Assembly (NCBI GenBank): GCA_041581055.1
Contig: JBFGCT010000112.1
Location: 1 to 13,630, forward strand
From: JBFGCT01 sp041581055
GTDB lineage: Bacteria; Actinomycetota; Acidimicrobiia; Acidimicrobiales; Ilumatobacteraceae
Reading direction: 5' to 3'
Length of the DNA: 13,630 nt
The position numbers and the translations under genes were made by a program. Positions 1 to 7,488 of this stretch are shown here, in pieces. Within the stretch, counting starts at the first letter, position 1, and the number at the start of each line of letters is the position of its first letter. The notes under the pieces are model-generated. The model was not told where the DNA came from. It did not search any database and saw only the letters and a program-made list of their open reading frames with translations.

Positions 1-596
1 ATCACGATGCCGCGCTCGACGGTGTGGCCCGAGAGATGCACACCGGCGCCGATCACGACGTCGTCGCCGAAATCGAGCAGGCAGTGATCGGTGACCCCGA
101 GACTGTTGACCCACACGCGGTGCCCGAGCCGGGCCCCGTTGAGACGCATGTAGAACGACCAGACCGGTGTCGCCCTGAGTAGCCCGCCGGCGAGGAAGCC
201 GACGACATGGGCGGACATCTGATATCGCGCCCAATCGCACAGCGCCCACGGGAGCGTGGCGATCGGCAGCTCGGCCGGGGCGACCGGTCGCCAGCCCAAC
301 AACCGCATCGCGCCGGAGGAGAGCACCATCAGCAACACCGCGAAGATCACGTAGGCGGGCGCCAGTGCCATCACCAGGACGACGGTTCGAACGGCCGATG
401 GCTCGATGTCCCAGCTCGCGTGCCACTGGAAGAACGACACCGCCGGCAGCGCCGAGAGGCCGAGGATCAGGCTCTCGACCACGAACGTCGTTCCGAGCGT
501 CCACACGAAGCGGAAGATCGCCCTGCCGTCCCACGCGCGGCGGGTCTCCGGACGCGCCCGCTCGACGACTTCGGGCTCGGCTCCTTCCCCGGCCAT
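1..596 (-). CDS. Membrane-anchored hexapeptide-repeat acyltransferase-like protein (Pls/PosA-like), 3' end outside the window
   Basis: Reading down from an ATG at 596, the frame stays open to the window edge, giving 198 residues with no stop. Two hydrophobic spans are visible, at about residues 30-57 and 68-100. They are followed by an amphipathic stretch (WALCDWARYQMSAHVVG, from 117) and then the start of a left-handed beta-helix: GARLGHRVWVNSL at 154-166, LLDFGDDVVIGAGVHLSGH at 173-191. Hydrophobic residues spaced six apart with small turns are typical of hexapeptide-repeat acyltransferases. The pairing of membrane spans with such a helix recalls the C-terminal half of the Pls/PosA family of NRPS-associated proteins, which I infer from pattern only. 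Substrate is unknown. The ATG was chosen because the coding pattern begins there; only a weak GGTGAC lies upstream. The gene is divergent from the respiratory operon with 240 bp between starts and shows no functional tie to it. It could instead be a free-standing transferase or the C-terminal part of a split synthetase. Confidence 0.72.
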   Translation of the reverse strand, partial: MAGEGAEPEVVERARPETRRAWDGRAIFRFVWTLGTTFVVESLILGLSALPAVSFFQWHASWDIEPSAVRTVVLVMALAPAYVIFAVLLMVLSSGAMRLLGWRPVAPAELPIATLPWALCDWARYQMSAHVVGFLAGGLLRATPVWSFYMRLNGARLGHRVWVNSLGVTDHCLLDFGDDVVIGAGVHLSGHTVERGIV

Positions 597-836
597 GTCA
601 CCAGCATCGATGATCGACGCCGCTCGGATGAGGGTACGAAGTCCCGTCAGTCCTCGTCGGCCGCACGGAACTGGTCGCCCGCTCGGTGAGCCAGGTTCCA
701 TGTTCGGGCGCCACACGTCCGGCCGACCCCGGCCGCGCGTTCGAGGAGCAGGCGCTCGATGACGACGTGCTCATCCCGGCGCTCGCTGGCCGAGGCGGGC
801 GGGCGCGGACGTCGGCCGGGAAGCTACGTTCGCGGC
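597..836. other. Divergent intergenic region between the acyltransferase-like gene and ctaE
   Basis: This 240-bp stretch separates two divergent starts, so it should hold both promoters. On the minus strand TACCCT (636-631) fits the actinobacterial TAnnnT -10 pattern about 34 nt before the ATG at 596, but I see no convincing -35. On the plus strand TACGTT (825-830) sits just before ctaE. Short frames crossing the region are Arg/Ser/Pro-rich and look non-coding. I see no strong hairpin or operator-like palindrome. Confidence 0.5.
825..830 (+). promoter_or_regulatory. Candidate -10 element (TACGTT) for a leaderless ctaE transcript
   Basis: TACGTT matches TAnnnT and ends 6 nt before the ATG at 837, so transcription could begin at or next to the start codon. 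Leaderless mRNAs are common in actinobacteria. No clear -35 box is visible, and there is no good Shine-Dalgarno at the right distance (a GGGAAG lies around 818-823, about 13 nt from the ATG). A six-base match of this degeneracy can easily arise by chance. Confidence 0.25.
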
Positions 837-1418
837 ATGACCGTCGCGTCGCCAGTTGCATCGTCAACGGCGCCCCCGGCGCGCTCCACAGGTCAGTTCG
901 GCGTGATCGTGTTCCTCGCGTCCGACGTCATGCTGTTCGCCCCGTTCTTCGCCGCGTACTTCCTCCTGCGGGCGACGAACTCGCCATGGCCGGCCGCCGG
1001 GGTCGAACTCGACGTCCCCCGCGCGGCGGCGGCGACGGTGGCACTCGTGGCGTCGTCGTTCACCCTGTTGCGGGCCGACCACGCCCACGCCCGCGGCGAC
1101 GCGCCCGGAATGCGACGGTGGATCCTTGTCACCGTCGCCCTCGGCGGCGCGTTCTTGGCCAACCAGATCGCGGAGTACACCACGCTGTCCTTCCGCGCCG
1201 ACGACCACGTGTACGGCTCGATCTTCTGGGGCCTCACGGGCTTGCACGCCGCCCACGTCACCGCCGGGCTGTGCGTGCTCGGCCTGTTGTACGTGCGGGC
1301 CGCCCGCAGCCGGTCGCTCGACGAGGTCACCCCGTGGGCCAACGGCGCGTCGCTGTTCTGGCACCTGGTCGACGTGATCTGGATCGGGGTGTTCGTCACC
1401 ATTTGGGTGATCCGATGA
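837..1418 (+). CDS. ctaE: Cytochrome c oxidase subunit III (aa3 type)
   Basis: This 193-residue integral membrane protein is subunit III of the aa3 oxidase. It stabilises subunit I and supports proton uptake but carries no redox centre. Five hydrophobic spans are visible at about residues 21-45, 60-80, 94-112, 132-153 and 172-192, the short actinobacterial form rather than the seven-span form. Family motifs are FLASDVMLFAPFFAAYF (26-42), GLHAAHVTAGL (135-145) and FWHLVDVIWI (174-183). I chose the ATG at 837 over an in-frame ATG at 759 because the extra 26 residues are Arg/Gly-rich and non-membrane, while family members begin a few residues before the first span. It is the first gene of the respiratory cluster, and its stop overlaps the qcrC start as ATGA. 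Having ctaE directly ahead of qcrCAB is the usual actinobacterial order. Confidence 0.95.
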   Translation: MTVASPVASSTAPPARSTGQFGVIVFLASDVMLFAPFFAAYFLLRATNSPWPAAGVELDVPRAAAATVALVASSFTLLRADHAHARGDAPGMRRWILVTVALGGAFLANQIAEYTTLSFRADDHVYGSIFWGLTGLHAAHVTAGLCVLGLLYVRAARSRSLDEVTPWANGASLFWHLVDVIWIGVFVTIWVIR

Positions 1419-2209
1419 GGGGCGGCGGCGCTCGCCTGCTGCTGATCGCGCCTCTCGCCGCGGCCGGCATCACCGCAGCGGTGTCGTTGGCCAGCGCGGC
1501 GCCGCCGGGTGGTGGTGCTCCCGCGGCGTCGGGCGACCTCGGCGCCGAGCTGTTCGCCTTGCAGTGCTCGAGCTGCCACGGCCTCGACGGCCGGGGTGTC
1601 GAGGGCCTGGGGCCGACGCTCGAGCCAGAAGGGGAGGCGTCGGCGGACTTCGTGCTGCGCACGGGACGGATGCCGCTCGCCGCCCCCGACCTCCAGGCGC
1701 AACGTGGTCCGGTCCGCTATTCCGAGGAAGAGATCCTGGCGCTCGTCGCCTACGTCGGCGCCATCGGCGACGGCCCGCCGATCCCCGTCGTCGACATCGC
1801 TGGTGCCGACGTCGCCACCGGCGGCGAGCTGTATCGGCTGAACTGCGCGGCGTGCCACGTCGCGTCCGGGGCGGGTGCGCCGATCGGCGGTGGTCGCGTG
1901 GCGCCGAGTCTGGAGCAGTCCACGGCGACGCAGGTGGGCGAGGCCATCCTGATCGGACCCGGGTCGATGCCGGTGTTCGGCGCGCTGACCGAGGCCGACA
2001 TCGCCGACATCGCAGCGTACGTGGGCGAACTCCAGGATCAGAACACGACCGGCCCGACCCGCTTCGGCGGCGCCGGGCCGGCCGCCGAGGGGCTCGCCGC
2101 ATGGCTCCTCGCGCTGCTCCCGCTCGTCGCGCTCACGCGCTGGATCGGTCGGCCCAAGGAGGGCCGCGACCACCCGCTCGCCGCCGAGCAAGCGGGGGAG
2201 GCACGGTGA
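1415..2209 (+). CDS. qcrC: Diheme cytochrome c subunit of the bc1 complex
   Basis: QcrC (264 residues) is the membrane-tethered diheme cytochrome of the actinobacterial bcc complex. It takes electrons from the Rieske centre and passes them to CuA of CtaC, so no soluble cytochrome c is needed. The sequence shows an N-terminal hydrophobic segment ending in Ala-rich sequence (7-29). Two cytochrome c domains follow, with heme sites CSSCH (51-55) and CAACH (144-148). Likely distal Met ligands are M86 in GRMPL and M185 in GSMPVFG. A C-terminal anchor lies at about 226-243, followed by a charged cytoplasmic tail. The length matches the family (about 260-300). The start overlaps the ctaE stop as ATGA and the stop overlaps the qcrA start as GTGA, implying translational coupling. 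I see nothing missing. Confidence 0.96.
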   Translation: MRGGGARLLLIAPLAAAGITAAVSLASAAPPGGGAPAASGDLGAELFALQCSSCHGLDGRGVEGLGPTLEPEGEASADFVLRTGRMPLAAPDLQAQRGPVRYSEEEILALVAYVGAIGDGPPIPVVDIAGADVATGGELYRLNCAACHVASGAGAPIGGGRVAPSLEQSTATQVGEAILIGPGSMPVFGALTEADIADIAAYVGELQDQNTTGPTRFGGAGPAAEGLAAWLLALLPLVALTRWIGRPKEGRDHPLAAEQAGEAR

Positions 2210-3078
2210 CACCGGTCGACCGGCCGGCCAACCGCCGGGCGTACCGCGCGTCGGCCGCGTCGTTCGCGTTGGCGGCTGCCGGCGGTCTGATCGCGGCGTA
2301 CGGCTACTGGTCCTCCCGGACGAGCCATCTCCTCGGCATCGGGCTCGCCGTGGCGCTCTGCGGCATCGGCTTCGGGCTGGTCTCGTGGGCCAAGTTCCTC
2401 GATCTCGACGAGTTCGTCGTGCAGCGCCGTGCCCCGCTGCGCACCACCGACGACGAGCGGGCGGGCTTGCGCGAGGAGCTGACGATGACGGCTGCCACCG
2501 TCGGGCGGCGCAAGCTCCTCGTCGCCCTGTTCGCCGGGTCGTTGGGCAGCCTCGTCATCGGGTTCGTCGGCCCGATCGGGTCGCTCGGCCCGCGACCGCG
2601 CGGGGAGCTCGGGCGGACCGGCTGGGGTCCCGGCCGCCGCCTGGTCACCTCGGACGGGACGCCGATCGCGCTCGAGTCCGCCGGCTTCGACCAGCTGGCG
2701 ACCGTGTTCCCGGAGGGCGAGATCGGCCGGGACGACTCCCAGGTCGTGCTCGTTCGGGTCCCGCCCGAGCTCCTCACCGACCGGACGGTTGCCGGCGGGG
2801 CCGTCGACGGCTGGGTCGCGTACTCCAAGATCTGCACCCACGCCGGATGCTCGGTCGGGCTGTTCGGCATCGACAATCGCGCTCCCGACGTCGTGCGGCA
2901 GCTCGTGTGCCCGTGCCACCAGTCGGCGTTCGACCCCGTCGACGCGGCCAAGCCGGTCGGCGGGCCGGCCACCCGCTCACTGCCACAACTGCCGCTGGCC
3001 GTCGACGACGCCGGCTTCCTCGTCGCCACGTCGGACTTCGAGCGGCCCGTCGGGCCGATCAGCTGGGACGAGGGCTGA
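2206..3078 (+). CDS. qcrA: Rieske iron-sulfur subunit of the bc1 complex
   Basis: QcrA (290 residues) carries the [2Fe-2S] cluster that accepts the first electron from quinol at the Qo site of QcrB and delivers it to QcrC. The cluster motifs are CTHAGC (210-215) and CPCHQS (235-240). Together they give two Cys and two His ligands plus the second Cys pair that forms the stabilising disulfide. Three hydrophobic segments precede the domain, at about 15-34, 41-61 and 103-125. Three spans are typical of actinobacterial QcrA, compared with one in proteobacteria. The GTG start at 2206 overlaps the qcrC stop and has a strong Shine-Dalgarno, GGGGGAGG at 2194-2201. The stop shares one base with the qcrB start (TGATG). 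Confidence 0.96.
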   Translation: MTPVDRPANRRAYRASAASFALAAAGGLIAAYGYWSSRTSHLLGIGLAVALCGIGFGLVSWAKFLDLDEFVVQRRAPLRTTDDERAGLREELTMTAATVGRRKLLVALFAGSLGSLVIGFVGPIGSLGPRPRGELGRTGWGPGRRLVTSDGTPIALESAGFDQLATVFPEGEIGRDDSQVVLVRVPPELLTDRTVAGGAVDGWVAYSKICTHAGCSVGLFGIDNRAPDVVRQLVCPCHQSAFDPVDAAKPVGGPATRSLPQLPLAVDDAGFLVATSDFERPVGPISWDEG

Positions 3079-4592
3079 TGGCGGGCCGAGCACCCCGGCG
3101 GGGGCTGGTCGAGCGCTACGTCGACTCGGTCACCGGCCGGGTCGGCGGCGGGTCGTGGCTCACCACGAGCCTGCGCAAGGTGTTTCCGTCGCACTTCTCG
3201 TTCCTGTGGGGCGAGCTCGCGCTGTACAGCTTCGTCGTGCTCCTGCTCACCGGCACGTACCTCACGTTCTTCTTCGAGGGCTCGCAGGAGATCGTCGTGT
3301 ACCAAGGGTCGTACGAGCCGCTCCAGGGTCAGGAGGTGTCCGCGGCGTTCGACTCGGTGATGCGCATCTCCCACGACGTGAAGGGCGGGCTGCTGATCCG
3401 CCAGATGCACCACTGGGCGGCGCTCGTGTTCATGGGCGCGATCGCCCTCCACCTCGGGCGGATCTTCTTCACCGGCGCGGTCCGTCGGCCGCGGGACATC
3501 AACTGGATGATCGGGCTGACGCTGCTCGTCCTCGGGCTCGCCGCCGGATTCACCGGGTACTCGCTTCCCGACGACCTCCTGTCGGGCACGGGGTTGCGCA
3601 TCACGTACGCGATCGTGCTGGCGATCCCGTTCGTCGGGGAGCGCCTGGCATATCTCGTGTTCGGTGGCGAGTGGCCCGGCACCGACATCATCGGCCGGCT
3701 GTACCCGGTGCACATCCTGCTGATCCCCGGGCTGATCATCGGGCTGTTGAGCCTGCACCTCGGGCTGGTGTGGCGTCAGAAGCACACCCAGTTCCGCGGG
3801 CCGGGGCGAACCGAGGACAACGTCGTCGGCGAGCGCGTCTGGCCGTCGTTCGCGATGAAGTCCACCGGCCTGCTGTTTCTGACCGCCGGCGTGATCACCG
3901 CGATGGGCGCGATCTTCGAGATCAACGCCATCTGGCTGTACGGCCCCTACGACGCGGCCGCCGCCACCTCGCTGTCGCAGCCCGACTGGTACATCGGCTT
4001 CCTCGAGGGGTCGCTGCGGCTGTTCCCTCCCTGGGAGACACGCGTCGGCGGCTTCGTGATCAACAACATCGTCTACTCGGGCATCCTGGTGCCGACGCTG
4101 ATCTTCGGCGGGCTGTACGCGGTGCCGACCATCGAGCGGCGGCTCACGGGTGACACCGCCGACCACCACCTGCTCGATCGCCCGCGTGACGCACCCAACC
4201 GAACGGCGATCGGCGCCGCGTCGATCACCGCGGTCAGCGTGCTGTTCCTCGGCGGCGCGCAGGACGTGATCGCCAAGACGCTCGAGGTCTCGGTGGGTCA
4301 TGTCACGAGCGTGCTCCAGGTGTCGTTCCTCGTCGCGCCGCCGATCGCCTTCTACGCGACGCGGCGGACCTGCGTCGCCCTGCGCGACCGACCCGGGCCC
4401 GAACGCACCGAACGGCGGGTGCCGGTCGAACGCACCGCGGACGGTGGCTACCGCGTCCCCGCCTCGGCCGCCGAGGACTGGATGACCGCCGGTGGCGCCG
4501 CCCCCGGTCACTTCGACGCGATCACCGGGGAGGGGGCCGTTCGCGGCGCCCGATCCGAACCGGCCGAGGACGCCGAGGCGGGCGCGCCGTGA
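3078..4592 (+). CDS. qcrB: Cytochrome b subunit of the bc1 complex
   Basis: QcrB (504 residues) binds both b hemes and forms the Qo and Qi quinone sites. Heme-ligand histidines are visible in helix B (MHHWAALVFMGAIALHLGR from residue 110: H111 or H112, and H125) and helix D (H212 and H227, 15 apart). The helix D spacing is the wider b6f/Gram-positive kind rather than the mitochondrial 14. The Qo-site motif reads QPDWY (301-305), the Asp form seen in actinobacteria in place of PEWY. About eight hydrophobic helices span residues 45-430. A hydrophilic C-terminal extension of about 75 residues follows, as is usual for the actinobacterial protein. The ATG shares one base with the qcrA stop, and the TGA overlaps the ctaC GTG start. 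QcrB is the known target of Q203-type inhibitors in mycobacteria; I make no claim about sensitivity here. Confidence 0.96.
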   Translation: MAGRAPRRGLVERYVDSVTGRVGGGSWLTTSLRKVFPSHFSFLWGELALYSFVVLLLTGTYLTFFFEGSQEIVVYQGSYEPLQGQEVSAAFDSVMRISHDVKGGLLIRQMHHWAALVFMGAIALHLGRIFFTGAVRRPRDINWMIGLTLLVLGLAAGFTGYSLPDDLLSGTGLRITYAIVLAIPFVGERLAYLVFGGEWPGTDIIGRLYPVHILLIPGLIIGLLSLHLGLVWRQKHTQFRGPGRTEDNVVGERVWPSFAMKSTGLLFLTAGVITAMGAIFEINAIWLYGPYDAAAATSLSQPDWYIGFLEGSLRLFPPWETRVGGFVINNIVYSGILVPTLIFGGLYAVPTIERRLTGDTADHHLLDRPRDAPNRTAIGAASITAVSVLFLGGAQDVIAKTLEVSVGHVTSVLQVSFLVAPPIAFYATRRTCVALRDRPGPERTERRVPVERTADGGYRVPASAAEDWMTAGGAAPGHFDAITGEGAVRGARSEPAEDAEAGAP

Positions 4593-5281
4593 GCGGTCCC
4601 TCGACGAGCGGAGTGCTCGATCCACCGGTCACCGATCAGGCGGGGGACATCGACCGCGTGTGGGACCTGTTCCTGTGGATCGGGTACGGCGTGCTCGCGT
4701 TCGTCGTCGTGCTCGTCGTGTTCGTCGTGATCAGGTTCAAGCGCCGCGACGAGGTGCTGCCCCGGCAGAAGCACTACAACATCCCGCTCGAGGTCGCGTA
4801 CACGGCGATCCCGCTGGTCGTCGTCCTCGGCCTGTTCGCCGTGACGTTCGTGACCGTGCGGGCGATCGACGACACCGCCGACGACCCCGACCTCGTCGTC
4901 GAGGTCACCGCGTTCCAGTGGCAATGGCAGTTCGACTATCCCGAGGCGGGCGTCTCGATCATCGGCGGCGCCGGCGACGACATCCCCGAGCTGGTCCTGC
5001 CCGCCCGGTCGACGGTGCGCTTCGACCTGCGGTCGCTCGACGTCGTCCACTCCTTCTGGATCACCGCGTTCCGGTTCAAACGCGACATGATCCCCGGCAG
5101 CCCGAGCAGCTTCAGCGTCGACATCTCCGACTCGCCGGGGTGGTATCCGAACGCCGGGGTGTGCGCCGAGTTCTGCGGACTCGACCACGCCAAGATGCAG
5201 TTCTCGGTGCGCATCCTCGAACCCGACGAGTTCGACGCGTGGCTCGAACAGCCGGTGGGCGCCGGCGAGGGGGGTTCATGA
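4589..5281 (+). CDS. ctaC: Cytochrome c oxidase subunit II (CuA subunit)
   Basis: CtaC (230 residues) carries the binuclear CuA centre, which accepts electrons from QcrC and passes them to heme a of CtaD. Two membrane spans lie at about residues 25-48 and 71-91, and a C-terminal cupredoxin domain follows. The aromatic electron-entry patch is FQWQWQF (109-115). All CuA ligands are present: H154 in VVHSFW, then C192, E194, C196, H200 and M203 within CAEFCGLDHAKM. The GTG start overlaps the qcrB stop as GTGA. The N-terminus runs straight into the first span with no cleavable signal or lipobox Cys, whereas many actinobacterial CtaC proteins are made with a signal peptide. The protein is compact as a result. 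The stop overlaps the ctaD start. Confidence 0.95.
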   Translation: MSGPSTSGVLDPPVTDQAGDIDRVWDLFLWIGYGVLAFVVVLVVFVVIRFKRRDEVLPRQKHYNIPLEVAYTAIPLVVVLGLFAVTFVTVRAIDDTADDPDLVVEVTAFQWQWQFDYPEAGVSIIGGAGDDIPELVLPARSTVRFDLRSLDVVHSFWITAFRFKRDMIPGSPSSFSVDISDSPGWYPNAGVCAEFCGLDHAKMQFSVRILEPDEFDAWLEQPVGAGEGGS

Positions 5282-7098
5282 CGGCCACCGACCCGCGGCC
5301 ACAACCGCTCGGCGCCGACGACGACCGCCCGCTCCTGGAGATCGACGACTTCCTCGACCAGGGCCACTCCGACGGCGGGTTGCCCCGCACGGTGCTCGGC
5401 TGGGTGACCACCACCGATCACAAGGCGCTCGGCGTCGCCTACATCGTGACCTCGATGGTGTTCCTGCTGATCGGCGGGGCCCTCGCCGGGGTCATCCGCG
5501 CCGAACTCGCCGAGCCCGGGCTTCAGCTCGTGAGCCAGCAGACCTACAACAGCGTGTTCACGATCCACGGCAGCGTGATGGTCTACCTCTTCGCCGTCCC
5601 GTTCGGATTCGGGCTCGCCAACTACCTGATCCCGCTCCAGATCGGCGCCCCCGACCTCGCCTTCCCCCGGCTCAACGCCTTCTCCTACTGGCTCTACGTG
5701 ATCGGCGGCGCGGTGATGCTGCTCGGCTTCGTCACCGACGGGGGAGCGGCCGGCTTCGGCTGGTTCGCGTACCCGCCGCTGTCCGGCGCCGCCGGTTCGC
5801 CGGGGCTCGGCGCCGACCTGTGGATCATCTCGATCATCCTCACCGGCACGTCGGGAACGTTGACCGCGGTCAACGTGATCACGACGGTCACGATGATGCG
5901 CACCCCCGGGATGACGCTGTTCCGCATGCCGATCCTCACGTGGAACCTGTTCATCACCGCGTTCATGGTGCTGCTGGCGTTCCCCGTCCTTTCCGGCGCC
6001 CTGCTCATGCTGGAGGCCGACCGCCAGTTCGGCACCCACTTCTTCGACCCGGCCAACGGTGGCTCGCCCGTCCTGTGGCAGCACCTCTTCTGGTTCTTCG
6101 GGCATCCGGAGGTGTACATCGTCGCCCTGCCGTTCTTCGGCGTCGTCACCGAGATCTTCCCGGTGTTCTCGCGCCGGCCCGTGTTCGGCTACAAGGGCCT
6201 CGTCCTCGCCACGTTGGCGATCGGCGCGCTCTCGACGTCGGTGTGGGCCCACCACATGTTCGTCACCGGCGAGGTCGTGCTCCCGTTCTTCGCGCTCACG
6301 TCCGCCCTCATCGCCGTGCCGACCGGGGTCAAGGTGTTCAACTGGATCGGCACGATGTGGGGCGGCTCGCTGAGCTTCGAGGCGCCGATGAAGTTCGCCA
6401 TCGGCTTTCTCGTCACCTTCGTCGGGGGCGGGATCACCGGCATCATGCTCGCCTCGCCGACGCTCGACTTCCACCTGTCGGACTCGTACTTCGTCGTCGC
6501 CCACTTCCACTACGTGATGGGGGGCACCGTCATCTTCGCGATGTACGCGGCGATCTACTTCTGGTGGCCGAAGGTGACCGGCCGGATGCTCTCCGAGCGG
6601 CTCGGCACGGTGCACTTCTGGATGACGATGGTCGGCTTCAACCTCACGTTCTTCGTGATGCACCTGCTCGGCCGCGGCGGGATGCCGCGGCGTGTTGCCG
6701 ACTACCGCCCGATCGACGACTTCGAGCTGTGGAACAAGATCGCCTCGCTGGGATACCTGGTGCTCGTCGCGTCGGTCGTCCCGTTCGTCATCGCGATCGT
6801 GCGGTCGTTGCGCGCCCCGGCGAGCGTCGGCGCCGACCCCTGGCACGCCAACTCGCTCGAGTGGGCGACGACCTCGCCACCGCAGGAGCACAACTTCACC
6901 TGGCTCCCGCCGATCCGGTCGGAGCGCCCCGTGTTCGACCTCCGGTGGATCAACCACGACGGGGTGGGGGCCGCCGGCGAGGCCGACGCCTGGCTGGCGC
7001 GCCAGCACCACGACGACCACTGGCTGCCGCTGCACCGATGGTCCCAGCGCCCCGAGGCCGAGCCGACGGGCCCGACGGAGCGGGAACCGGATCGATGA
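5278..7098 (+). CDS. ctaD: Cytochrome c oxidase subunit I (aa3-type heme-copper oxidase)
   Basis: CtaD (606 residues) reduces O2 to water at the heme a3-CuB site and pumps protons. It is an A-type (A1) oxidase. H97 in FTIHGS and H411 ligate heme a, and H409 ligates heme a3 (VVAHFHY, 406-412). CuB ligands are H276 in GHPEVY and H325/H326 in WAHHMF. Y280 is the Tyr cross-linked to the CuB His in the family, and E278 ends the D channel. The D-channel entry Asp is D126 in IGAPDLAFPRLN, and the K-channel Lys is K352 in TGVKVFNW. Twelve membrane spans fit residues 52-510. An N-terminal arm of about 40 residues and a hydrophilic C-terminal tail of about 95 residues flank the core. The ATG overlaps the ctaC stop behind a G-rich ribosome site (GGGGGG near 5269-5274), and the stop overlaps ctaF as ATGA. 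Confidence 0.97.
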   Translation: MTATDPRPQPLGADDDRPLLEIDDFLDQGHSDGGLPRTVLGWVTTTDHKALGVAYIVTSMVFLLIGGALAGVIRAELAEPGLQLVSQQTYNSVFTIHGSVMVYLFAVPFGFGLANYLIPLQIGAPDLAFPRLNAFSYWLYVIGGAVMLLGFVTDGGAAGFGWFAYPPLSGAAGSPGLGADLWIISIILTGTSGTLTAVNVITTVTMMRTPGMTLFRMPILTWNLFITAFMVLLAFPVLSGALLMLEADRQFGTHFFDPANGGSPVLWQHLFWFFGHPEVYIVALPFFGVVTEIFPVFSRRPVFGYKGLVLATLAIGALSTSVWAHHMFVTGEVVLPFFALTSALIAVPTGVKVFNWIGTMWGGSLSFEAPMKFAIGFLVTFVGGGITGIMLASPTLDFHLSDSYFVVAHFHYVMGGTVIFAMYAAIYFWWPKVTGRMLSERLGTVHFWMTMVGFNLTFFVMHLLGRGGMPRRVADYRPIDDFELWNKIASLGYLVLVASVVPFVIAIVRSLRAPASVGADPWHANSLEWATTSPPQEHNFTWLPPIRSERPVFDLRWINHDGVGAAGEADAWLARQHHDDHWLPLHRWSQRPEAEPTGPTEREPDR

Positions 7099-7475
7099 GG
7101 GTCGAGGCGATCCTCTGGACCGGCGTGACCGTCTACTTCGTCGTGATCGGCGTGATCTACATGCTCGTCGGCGGCGACACGGCCGGCGTCTCGCTGCTCC
7201 TCGCGGCGACCGGGCTGGGCGGTCTCGTGGCCGGTTGGACCTGGGACTGGCATCGCCGGCACGGCATCCGCATCGAGGACCGCGGCGACACCGACGCCAG
7301 CGACCTGACCGGCATCGTCGGCGTCTATCCGACCGCGAGCCTGCGGCCGGTGACGCTGGCGGTCGGGGTGACCGCCACGCTCGTCGGCATCCCGCTCGGC
7401 TCGTGGTTGAGCATGATCGGCCTGGCGATCGTCGCGTCCCAGGTCCTGCTGCTCGTCCGCGACACCGATACGTGA
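7095..7475 (+). CDS. ctaF: Cytochrome c oxidase subunit IV, actinobacterial type
   Basis: This 126-residue protein has four predicted spans, at about residues 8-26, 29-48, 85-103 and 104-121. The two pairs are joined by a hydrophilic loop containing WDWHRRHG (50-57) and an acidic stretch. Size, topology and position after ctaD match the actinobacterial subunit IV family (CtaF), a structural subunit of the aa3 part of the supercomplex with no redox cofactor. The ATG overlaps the ctaD stop (ATGA). It ends 13 nt before ctaG. Confidence 0.88.
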   Translation: MRVEAILWTGVTVYFVVIGVIYMLVGGDTAGVSLLLAATGLGGLVAGWTWDWHRRHGIRIEDRGDTDASDLTGIVGVYPTASLRPVTLAVGVTATLVGIPLGSWLSMIGLAIVASQVLLLVRDTDT

Positions 7476-7488
7476 TGGGAGCGGCCCG

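Noticed and set aside
759..836. Upstream ATG start for ctaE at 759
   Set aside because: The added 26 residues are Arg/Gly/Ser-rich and unlike the family N-terminus; the ATG at 837 places the first span normally.
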